Below, one piece after another: positions 1-5,913 of a DNA stretch of 12,562 nucleotides (positions are counted from its first letter, which is position 1; each line of letters begins with the position of its first letter). Source of the DNA: DAORIO01 sp035438585 (GTDB taxonomy: Bacteria > Patescibacteriota > Minisyncoccia > Phycocordibacterales > UBA9973); contig DAORIO010000016.1 in the NCBI GenBank assembly GCA_035438585.1, positions 1-12,562 of the forward strand, written 5' to 3'. The notes beneath the pieces are model-generated. The model was given only the letters and a program-made list of their open reading frames with translations, was not told where the DNA came from and ran no database searches. A program made the position numbers and the translations under genes.

Positions 1-237
1 CAAAGGAATAGACGGGGACTTGCACAAGCAGTGGATTATGTGGTTTAATTCGACGGTAAACGAAGAACCTCACCAAGATTAGAAATCCAAACGACGATAC
101 AAGAAATTGTATTTCCCTTACGGGCGGTTGGACAGGTGATGCATGGCCGTCGTCAGCTCGTGGTTTGAGCTGTTCCCTTAAGTGGGGTAACGAGCGCAAC
201 CCTCGTCGTGTGTTATAAGTGTCACGCGAGACTGCCT

Positions 238-360
238 AGCCCTTTGCACACAATGCAAAGGTTTAGATACAAACCAAATTAGAGTAAACGACAACCATAA
301 ATTAATTTTTAAAGTAGTATATTTAGTATCAAAGCCTTTTGTCTTTGCGGATAAAGGGCT
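238..360 (+). other. Expansion of 16S helix 39
   Basis: In standard 16S, helix 39 (about E. coli 1158-1178) is a short stem with a GAUAA loop. Here the stem is AGCCCTTT (238-245) with AAAGGGCT (353-360), and about 107 nt lies between the strands. The insert can extend the arm: GCAAAG (255-260) pairs with CTTTGC (343-348), and GATAC (266-270) with GTATC (326-330). A competing local hairpin also exists, CCTTTGCA (241-248) with TGCAAAGG (254-261). There is no ORF and it is too short for a self-splicing intron, so a retained or excised helix extension is the simplest reading. Confidence 0.85.
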
Positions 361-708
361 GGGAGGAAGGAGAGGATGACGCCAGGTCAGCATGTCCCTT
401 TGATATCTTGGGCTACACACATAATACAATCGCCACTACAACGCGTCGCGACGGGGTAACCCTGAGCCAATCGTTATAAAAGTGGCGCCAGTTCGGATTG
501 AGGTCTGCAACTCGACCTCATGAAGTTGGAATTGCTAGTAATCGCGGGTCAGCTATACCGCGGTGAATACGTTCTCAAGTCTTGTACTCACCGCCCGTCA
601 ACTCAAGGGAGCCGGGAGTACCCGAAGGCTCACCATAAGGTGGGACGACGGTAAGTTCGGTAACAGGGAGTAAGTCGTAACAAGGCACGGGTAGCGGAAG
701 CTGCTCGT

Positions 709-722
709 GGATTCATTCCAAA
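709..722 (+). other. 16S 3' tail with altered anti-Shine-Dalgarno
   Basis: After helix 45 the usual tail is GGAUCACCUCCUU. Here it is GGATTCATTCCAAAT. The CCUCC core is replaced by ATTCC, leaving only a UUCC tetramer able to pair with a GGAA, and no gene in the window has such a site before its start. The exact mature 3' end cannot be read from DNA. Confidence 0.8.
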
Positions 723-732
723 TTGGACGCGA

Positions 733-878
733 TAATATTTTTTTAAAATATTAAAGCTTACTACGGTCGGAATATTTACCTTTGGTGAATAAGATACTCG
801 TAAGTGAGGAGTTTCTCACTTCCGTTGCACAGACGGATAGATGTGCGCAAGAACAATGGACCTCGATTTTTAATCGAG
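733..878 (+). other. Structured spacer downstream of 16S
   Basis: The spacer contains a run of small stem-loops: TAATATTTT with AAAATATTA (733-741/745-753), AAGTGAG with CTCACTT (802-808/815-821), GCACA with TGTGC (827-831/842-846) and CTCGATT with AATCGAG (862-868/872-878). None has a GC-rich stem followed by a T-run, so no classical terminator is evident. They may be rRNA processing stems or part of an unrecognised small RNA. No tRNA or 5' end of 23S is visible. Confidence 0.5.
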
Positions 879-905
879 AGACGGGACAAAAGAAAGCCCA
901 TTTGA

Positions 906-914
906 TGCTACAAT
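906..914 (+). promoter_or_regulatory. Possible extended -10 promoter of the DUF192 gene
   Basis: TGC TACAAT matches the TGNTANNNT pattern of the other promoters in this window. The ATG at 923 begins 8 nt after the hexamer, so a transcript would be nearly or fully leaderless. No convincing -35 box is seen. Confidence 0.4.
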
Positions 915-922
915 ATATTTGT

Positions 923-1405
923 ATGCAATCTCTCTTCAAACAGTTATTTGTTCAACTTTTAATACTCGGCCTTTTAGTGGGCCTTTTTTACGTTTTATTT
1001 TGGAATAAAAAAGCAAATATTAAGCCACTTTCAATGGATTGTCGTGAAGTTGAAATATCTGGAAAAACCTTTATTTTAAAGCGTGCTTTTACGCCCGAAG
1101 CTCGTGAATTGGGTCTTTCAGGAACAATTTCACTTCCAGATAATAGCGGTATGATTTTTGAATTTGAAATTCCTGGTAAGTATGGTTTTTGGATGAAAGA
1201 CATGTTGATGCCTATTGATATAATTTTTGTTGACCAAATTACAATAACTGATGTCTATAAAACTGTAACTCCAGAAAGTTTTCCAACAAGTTTTTTGCCA
1301 AGCAGAGATATAAATTTTGTAATTGAACTAAATGGAGGTACTAGTGAAAAAATAAAAATTGAAATTGGAGAAGAAATAAAAATTTCAGCGCCAAAATCTT
1401 GTTAG
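923..1405 (+). CDS. DUF192 family membrane-anchored protein
   Basis: The 160-residue protein has an N-terminal hydrophobic anchor (about residues 5-27) followed by one DUF192 domain. Family motifs in order are RELGLSG (61-67), GMIFEF (76-81), FWMKDMLMPIDIIFV (89-103) and VIELNGG (133-139), then a GEEI end motif. DUF192 proteins are small, mostly extracytoplasmic beta-rich domains of unknown biochemical role, so the function is open. The frame stays open upstream to a TTG at 782, but that stretch is hairpin-rich spacer and its translation looks unlike protein. ATG 905 is a possible alternative start. ATG 923 is preferred because the putative -10 box (909-914) lies downstream of 905. No Shine-Dalgarno sequence precedes either. 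The gene follows 16S directly. About 120 AT-rich bases without an obvious terminator separate it from nrdB. Confidence 0.85.
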   Translation: MQSLFKQLFVQLLILGLLVGLFYVLFWNKKANIKPLSMDCREVEISGKTFILKRAFTPEARELGLSGTISLPDNSGMIFEFEIPGKYGFWMKDMLMPIDIIFVDQITITDVYKTVTPESFPTSFLPSRDINFVIELNGGTSEKIKIEIGEEIKISAPKSC

Positions 1406-1493
1406 TTTTAAAAGTATTTTAGGATTCGTTCTTTACATAAAAAATTTTTTGTTTTACGGGTAGTTATTTTAAGTTTTCCACCTAGCTATAGTT

Positions 1494-1522
1494 TTGTATT
1501 TTCTATAAAATTAGTTTATTAA
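1494..1522 (+). promoter_or_regulatory. Possible promoter of nrdB-nrdA
   Basis: TTGTAT (1494-1499), a 17-nt spacer and TATTAA (1517-1522) lie exactly 6 nt before the nrdB ATG, the spacing seen at the leaderless starts at 7950 and 11736. It lacks the extended TG, and the -35 box matches the consensus at only 3 of 6 positions. No NrdR-box pair was recognised. Confidence 0.35.
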
Positions 1523-1528
1523 ATACCT

Positions 1529-2797
1529 ATGTCAATTGAATTTATAACAAAAAGAAGTGGTGAAATTGTTTCTTTTAAAAGAGACAGAATTGAACGAGCA
1601 ATTGAAAAAGCTTACACTGCAACTTTGGGTAGTTCTGATTCAAAGACAATATCTTCTATTGTGGACGCTGTTTTGATTAATGTCGAAGTGACTTTTGCAG
1701 ATCGAATTCCTCATGTTGAGGAAATTCAAAATATTGTAGAGAGAGAGCTTGTAAATAAGGGTCATTTTGATGTTGCTAGAGCGTATATTTTGTATCGCGA
1801 AGAACGAAACAAGGAACGAGCAAGAGATATTTTTAAAAAACGTGTCTACTTAAAACCATATGAATACCCAGAGCTTTATGAATACGTAAGTGCTATTAGG
1901 CATTCTTATTGGATTCATACAGAGTTCAATTTCGTGGGAGATGTTCAAAATTTTAAGGTAAATGTGGATGAGAAAGAGCGCAGTGTTATACAAAATGCCA
2001 TGCTTGCTATTGCTCAAATCGAAGTCGCCGTTAAAACTTTTTGGGGTGATATATATAAAAAAATTCCTAAACCAGAAGTTGGTGCGGTCGGAGCAACATT
2101 TGCCGAAAGTGAAGTTAGACATACAGATGCATACGCACACTTACTTGAAATATTAGGATTAAATGAAACTTTTAAAAATATAGGAGAAGTTCCTGCACTT
2201 ATGAGGCGGGTGCACTATCTAGATAAATCCCTGGCAAATGCTCGAAGTGAAGATAACAGAGATTATAGTCAGTCAGTACTTCTTTTTTCTCTATTTATAG
2301 AACATGTTTCTCTTTTTTCTCAATTCCTTATTATTATGTCCTTTAATAAACACAAAAATTTGTTTAAAGGTATTTCAAACGCAGTAGAGGCAACCTCAAA
2401 AGAAGAACAAATTCACGGCCTTTTTGGAATAGATATAATAAATATTATCAAACAAGAACACCCAGATTGGTTCGATCTAGAGTTTGAAGAATCTGTTATA
2501 AAATTGTGCGAGGAAGCATTTGAGTCAGAAAAGCAGGTTGTTGATTGGATTTTTGAAAAAGGAGAGCTAGAATTTCTCCCAAAAGCAGTAGTTGTTGAAT
2601 TTATAAAACAAAGATTTAATAATTCTCTTCAAAGTATTGGTATTAGAGAAATATTTGAGACAGATAAGAATCTTCTAAAAGAATCAGATTGGTTTTATGA
2701 CGAAGTTATTGCGACAAAACATGGAGATTTCTTTAACAAAAGGTCGATCAATTACAGTAAAAAGACAAAGAGTATCACAAGCGAAGACCTTTTTTAA
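1529..2797 (+). CDS. nrdB: Class I ribonucleotide reductase beta subunit with N-terminal ATP-cone
   Basis: This is the radical-generating subunit of aerobic ribonucleotide reductase, which with NrdA makes dNTPs in the cytoplasm. Residues 4 to about 98 form an ATP-cone (start VSFKRDRIERAIEKA, end ARAYILYREER), a nucleotide-sensing domain normally found on NrdA. The ferritin-like R2 domain follows. Its six metal ligands align with E. coli D84, E115, H118, E204, E238 and H241 as E165, E195, H198, E258, E293 and H296. The radical tyrosine position is kept as Y202 (H198 plus four, as in E. coli). All key residues are therefore present and the enzyme should be active. At 422 residues it is longer than a typical R2 of about 320-375 because of the cone. 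Beta subunits with an ATP-cone are known in a minority of bacteria (for example Leeuwenhoekiella blandensis), where dATP drives inhibitory oligomerisation through beta. nrdA follows after 30 nt. There is no Shine-Dalgarno sequence. Confidence 0.95.
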   Translation: MSIEFITKRSGEIVSFKRDRIERAIEKAYTATLGSSDSKTISSIVDAVLINVEVTFADRIPHVEEIQNIVERELVNKGHFDVARAYILYREERNKERARDIFKKRVYLKPYEYPELYEYVSAIRHSYWIHTEFNFVGDVQNFKVNVDEKERSVIQNAMLAIAQIEVAVKTFWGDIYKKIPKPEVGAVGATFAESEVRHTDAYAHLLEILGLNETFKNIGEVPALMRRVHYLDKSLANARSEDNRDYSQSVLLFSLFIEHVSLFSQFLIIMSFNKHKNLFKGISNAVEATSKEEQIHGLFGIDIINIIKQEHPDWFDLEFEESVIKLCEEAFESEKQVVDWIFEKGELEFLPKAVVVEFIKQRFNNSLQSIGIREIFETDKNLLKESDWFYDEVIATKHGDFFNKRSINYSKKTKSITSEDLF

Positions 2798-2827
2798 AAC
2801 ATTATTAATTAATCATAAAAACTTATT

Positions 2828-4552
2828 ATGTATTGGCTAAATGAAAACAGTAGAAAATTTTTGGCAAAAGGATATCTAATTGGAGGTATTAGTGCCGAAG
2901 AGCGAATTCGGGAAATAGCGGAAATCGCAGAGGGTTATTTGAAAAAGCCTGGTTTTGCGGATAAGTTTTATGATTATATGTCTCGTGGTTTTTATTCTCT
3001 CGCAACTCCTATTTGGGCAAATTATGGAAAAGAGCGAGGTCTTCCTATTAGTTGTTTTGGTAGTTATGTTGACGATGACATGTCTCGTATTTTGTACACT
3101 CAAGCCGAGGTTGGAATGATGACAAAGTATGGGGGAGGAACATCTGTGTATTTGGGAGCACTTCGCCCTAGAGGTTCATTGATAAAAGACAACGGACATT
3201 CGTCAGGTTCAGTACATTTTTTGGAACTTTTTGATAACTTAATTAATATCGTAAGTCAGGGTACTGTAAGGCGCGGTCATTGCGCTCCATATCTTCCTGT
3301 CGAACATCCAGATATTGAGGAATTTTTAAATATAGGAAAAGAAGGTCATCCAATTCAAGAATCAACATATGCAGTCACTGTTACTGATAAGTGGCTAAAA
3401 GAAATGGTTGATGGCGATCAGCAAAAGCGTCAAATTTGGGCAAAAATAATACAACGACGCACAGAAATAGGTTATCCATATATTTTCTTTACGGATTCTG
3501 TAAACAATAATACGGTGGATGTATATAAGGATAAAAAAATGACTATTTATGGTAGTAATTTGTGTTCAGAAATTTGTTTGCCGACAAACGATCAACTTTC
3601 TTTTGTTTGTTGTTTGTCTTCAATAAATCTACGTCACTATAATGAATGGAAAGATACTGACGCTGTTGAAACATTAACAATGTTTTTGGATACAGTTCTT
3701 TCTGATTTTATTCATCGACTTGAAAGCTTTAGAGATAGTGAAGATACTCATAAACAGTCAGCATTTTATTTCATGCAACGCGCACATAAGTTTGCAAAAG
3801 ATCATAGGGCACTCGGCCTTGGTGTTCTTGGTTGGCACACTTTTTTACAAGAAAACAATATTCCATTTGAAAGCCCAGAGGCAATAGAAAAAAATAAAGA
3901 AATTTTTTCTCTTATAAAAGAAAAAGCATATAAGGCATCAGAGTCTATGGCCAAAGATTATGGTGAGCCAGAGGTGCTTACGGGATACGGAAGACGTAAT
4001 TCTACACTGCTTGCGATTGCACCTACAACATCATCAGCATTTATTTTGGGACAAGTTTCTCAGGGAATTGAGCCACTTATGTCAAACGCCTTTGTAAAAG
4101 ACGTTGATAAAATGAAAGTTACAATTAAAAATCCAACACTCAAAACATTGCTTGAAGAAAAAGGAATGGATACGCCAGAAGTTTGGGCTAGTATTAGAGA
4201 CAATGATGGATCGGTACAGCATTTTGATTTTTTGACTGAGCATGAAAAAAAGGTTTTTAGAACTTTTAGTGAAATTGATCAAAAGATTATTATTGAACAA
4301 GCCGCCGATCGTCAAAAATATATTGATCAATCTCAGTCTCTCAATCTTATGATTGATCCTGCTATTGCAACAAAAGATTTAAACGCACTTTATTTGTATG
4401 CTTGGGAAAAGGGTGTAAAGACTTTGTACTATCAGCATAGTATGAATGCAGCTCAGCAATTTGGTAGAAAGAAATTGCAAGAAAATGAATCAAAAAAACC
4501 TAAAGTTATATTTACCTCAGAGGATAATGTTTGTATAGGTTGCGAAGCGTAA
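2828..4552 (+). CDS. nrdA: Class I ribonucleotide reductase alpha (catalytic) subunit, no ATP-cone
   Basis: This catalytic subunit reduces ribonucleoside diphosphates (inferred from pairing with a class I beta subunit). The active-site set is complete: C76 (in ISCFGS) and C261 (in CCLSSINL) are the redox pair; N244, C246 and E248 (in NLCSEI) carry the thiyl radical site; Y534-Y535 (in TLYYQHS) are the radical-transfer pair; and the tail ends with C569 and C572, the CxxC that hands electrons from thioredoxin or glutaredoxin. The phosphate-binding loop is APTTSSAFILGQ (398-409). At 574 residues it is about 190 shorter than E. coli NrdA. The N-terminus starts at the helical domain before the barrel, so the ATP-cone is absent; the upstream nrdB carries one instead. 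The gene is probably cotranscribed with nrdB and ends in tandem TAA TAA next to a palindromic repeat that contains the terminator. Confidence 0.95.
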   Translation: MYWLNENSRKFLAKGYLIGGISAEERIREIAEIAEGYLKKPGFADKFYDYMSRGFYSLATPIWANYGKERGLPISCFGSYVDDDMSRILYTQAEVGMMTKYGGGTSVYLGALRPRGSLIKDNGHSSGSVHFLELFDNLINIVSQGTVRRGHCAPYLPVEHPDIEEFLNIGKEGHPIQESTYAVTVTDKWLKEMVDGDQQKRQIWAKIIQRRTEIGYPYIFFTDSVNNNTVDVYKDKKMTIYGSNLCSEICLPTNDQLSFVCCLSSINLRHYNEWKDTDAVETLTMFLDTVLSDFIHRLESFRDSEDTHKQSAFYFMQRAHKFAKDHRALGLGVLGWHTFLQENNIPFESPEAIEKNKEIFSLIKEKAYKASESMAKDYGEPEVLTGYGRRNSTLLAIAPTTSSAFILGQVSQGIEPLMSNAFVKDVDKMKVTIKNPTLKTLLEEKGMDTPEVWASIRDNDGSVQHFDFLTEHEKKVFRTFSEIDQKIIIEQAADRQKYIDQSQSLNLMIDPAIATKDLNALYLYAWEKGVKTLYYQHSMNAAQQFGRKKLQENESKKPKVIFTSEDNVCIGCEA

Positions 4553-4557
4553 TAAAG

Positions 4558-4672
4558 GCTCGCTTGAAATATCTTTTTGAAAGCATGCATAAAAACCACC
4601 CTGCGGGGTGGTTTTTTGCTCTGCTCGACTGTGGTCTCCGCAAGGCTTTCAAAAAGATATTTCGTCGCTCGC
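4558..4672 (+). repeat. Nested palindromic intergenic repeat, copy A
   Basis: GCTCGC (4558-4563), TT, then arm GAAATATCTTTTTGAAAGC (4566-4584), an inner terminator hairpin, a GCTCTGCTCG spacer, the perfectly complementary 19-nt arm (4645-4663), GTC, and GCTCGC (4667-4672). It fills the gap after nrdA. The whole unit matches copy D (9886-10002, opposite strand) closely along its length, including the inner spacer. It begins three bases after the tandem nrdA stop codons. Confidence 0.9.
4591..4617 (+). terminator. Rho-independent terminator of nrdB-nrdA
   Basis: ACCACCC, a TGCG loop and GGGTGGT, flanked by A-run and T-run, so it could work in both directions. It lies inside palindromic repeat A. 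Confidence 0.85.
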
Positions 4673-4705
4673 GAAGTTGAGGTCGAGCTTATCCACCTTT
4701 TTTGG

Positions 4706-4733
4706 TTGCTCGGAGGCATTATGGGGGTAAAAT
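4706..4733 (+). promoter_or_regulatory. Weak candidate promoter for the 4761 gene
   Basis: TTGCTC (4706-4711), a 16-nt spacer and TAAAAT (4728-4733). It lacks the extended TG of the other promoters, so the call is tentative. Confidence 0.25.
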
Positions 4734-4760
4734 TAGGATATTAAAAATCAATCTTAATTT

Positions 4761-5867
4761 ATGGATAATAAAAAAATTTTATATATTGCGTTAGCTTTGG
4801 TTGGTGGAATCGTGGTTGGGTATATGACAGGTGGGTCAAAAATTTCAGTACAAGATCAAGGAGCAGCAACTCTTTCGTCAAAGGTAGCACAAGAAAGTCT
4901 TAATAATTCAACAACCGAGAGTGATGTTTTTAAAAGTATAGACAAACAGTTGGAAGATAAGATTCTTGCTGAAAATAATAAAAGATTAAAAGATATGGAC
5001 TTTAAAATAAGTTATGATTCTGTGAATATTAAAAAAGCACAAGAGCAAGTTAAGGCTAACAGAACTTCAACAAGTAGCGCGATAAATCCTTCGATTTATG
5101 CTCCTTTTCCGAATTTGATTACGGTAACAGATAATGTAAATACCGTTGATTATCATGTTCTTTTAAATATAAATTCAGGAACAAGTAGTTTTACTTTTAT
5201 ACCAATATTTTTTGGAAGAAGTGATATTCCTATGAATAATATTCCATTCAAAAGATTATCAAATTCTGCTGCAAAGTATAGTACATCTACTAGGATTAGG
5301 TCTTTAGCTGGATGGGGTCCATACTTCAATTCTCTCGCGATTTCAAGCAATATTACAGTAAACAGTAGTAACAATAATTTAACTGTTCCCGCTAATCAAA
5401 TTGGAACTATAGAATTTACGTACAGTTTGCCAAAAAATGAGTTTTTTTCAGGTATACATAGTTTTAAAATAAATAATTTATTTGATGCATTTCAGTCAAA
5501 TAGCTATTTGACTGTACAAAATGTACCAGAATTGTTTATGTATGCTAATGGAATAAATGACACACCTATATTTACTTCTCTACAAACTAACATGTTCTTT
5601 ACTCCTTTAATACTGAGTTTAAATAATTCTTTATATGGTTCTGGTTTTGGTAATATAAATGAAGTAACAATTTCATACTTTAATGGATGTACTGCGTCTT
5701 CAATTCCAACAATTGTTAGTGGTAAAAATGACGGTATTTTACAAAGAATTGAGTTAGGTAATCTGGTTACCTTGTCACAGGGGCAATTGTGTGAGTTAGG
5801 TATAAGTTTTAAAAACATTGATACAGGGAAAGTTAAATTTTTGAATGTAATTGTTTTAGGTCAGTAA
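4761..5867 (+). CDS. Membrane-anchored extracytoplasmic protein of unknown function
   Basis: I do not recognise this 368-residue protein. An N-terminal hydrophobic segment (about residues 6-25, ILYIALALVGGIVVGYMTGG) acts as an uncleaved anchor or signal. A charged, probably helical stretch (about 55-100, rich in Lys, Glu and Asp) follows. The rest (about 105-368) is rich in Asn, Ser, Thr and aromatic residues with alternating hydrophobics, as in secreted beta-sandwich domains. Two cysteines near the C-terminus (in NGCTASS and GQLCELG) could form a disulfide. There is no catalytic motif and no C-terminal membrane helix. It lies between repeat A and a terminator shared with the convergent surface-protein gene. 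It has no Shine-Dalgarno sequence; the ATG follows an AT-rich leader. The neighbouring surface protein suggests a cell-envelope role, which is inference only. Confidence 0.8.
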   Translation: MDNKKILYIALALVGGIVVGYMTGGSKISVQDQGAATLSSKVAQESLNNSTTESDVFKSIDKQLEDKILAENNKRLKDMDFKISYDSVNIKKAQEQVKANRTSTSSAINPSIYAPFPNLITVTDNVNTVDYHVLLNINSGTSSFTFIPIFFGRSDIPMNNIPFKRLSNSAAKYSTSTRIRSLAGWGPYFNSLAISSNITVNSSNNNLTVPANQIGTIEFTYSLPKNEFFSGIHSFKINNLFDAFQSNSYLTVQNVPELFMYANGINDTPIFTSLQTNMFFTPLILSLNNSLYGSGFGNINEVTISYFNGCTASSIPTIVSGKNDGILQRIELGNLVTLSQGQLCELGISFKNIDTGKVKFLNVIVLGQ

Positions 5868-5871
5868 AAAT

Positions 5872-5907
5872 AAAAAAATCCTCCGCCAGCTGTCGGAGGA
5901 TTTTTTT
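5872..5907. terminator. Bidirectional terminator between convergent genes
   Basis: A seven-A run, TCCTCCG (5879-5885), an 8-nt loop, CGGAGGA (5894-5900) and a seven-T run form a perfect palindrome. It lies 4 nt after the stop of the 4761 gene and 6 nt before the stop of the minus-strand gene, so it serves both. Confidence 0.95.
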
Positions 5908-5913
5908 ATTAGC

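Larger units (their letters stand above)
1..722 (+). rRNA. rrs: 16S ribosomal RNA, 3' part (5' end outside window)
   Basis: This is the 3' half of a small-subunit rRNA starting near E. coli position 912. Recognisable conserved blocks are GACGGGGACTTGCACAAG, GCATGGCCGTCGTCAGCTCG, GTGGGGTAACGAGCGCAACC, GGAGGAAGGAGAGGATGACG, GGAATTGCTAGTAATCGCGG, CACCGCCCGTCAA and AAGTCGTAACAAGG. Helix 45 is present with its GGAA tetraloop (stem CACGGGTAGC with GCTGCTCGTG), the usual KsgA dimethylation target. The 3' end is set at about 719-722 by analogy with the GGAUCACCUCC tail, which here reads GGATTCATTCC. The gene is very divergent: helix 39 is expanded by about 107 nt, and two normally invariant bases are swapped. 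No 23S gene or tRNA follows; a protein gene begins about 200 nt downstream. The RNA identity is certain. The CPR placement is an inference from these features. Confidence 0.97.

Noticed and set aside
238..360. Self-splicing intron in 16S
   Set aside because: The insert is about 107 nt with no ORF and no group I or II core motifs; a helix extension explains it better.
178..429. Antisense open frame in the 16S gene
   Set aside because: It lies wholly within rRNA and spans conserved rRNA blocks; open by chance.
790..880. tRNA in the spacer after 16S
   Set aside because: No T-loop GTTCRANNC motif, no acceptor stem and no cloverleaf can be formed from the hairpins there.
782..922. Longer DUF192 reading frame from a TTG at 782
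   Set aside because: The added stretch coincides with spacer hairpins, precedes the putative -10 box and looks unlike protein; the membrane anchor begins just after ATG 923.
1529..4552. TGA recoded as glycine, as in Absconditabacteria and Gracilibacteria
   Set aside because: nrdB and nrdA are full length with Gly at conserved sites encoded by GGN and no in-frame TGA, so frequent recoding is unlikely. The lack of TGA stops in nine genes is noted but the sample is small.
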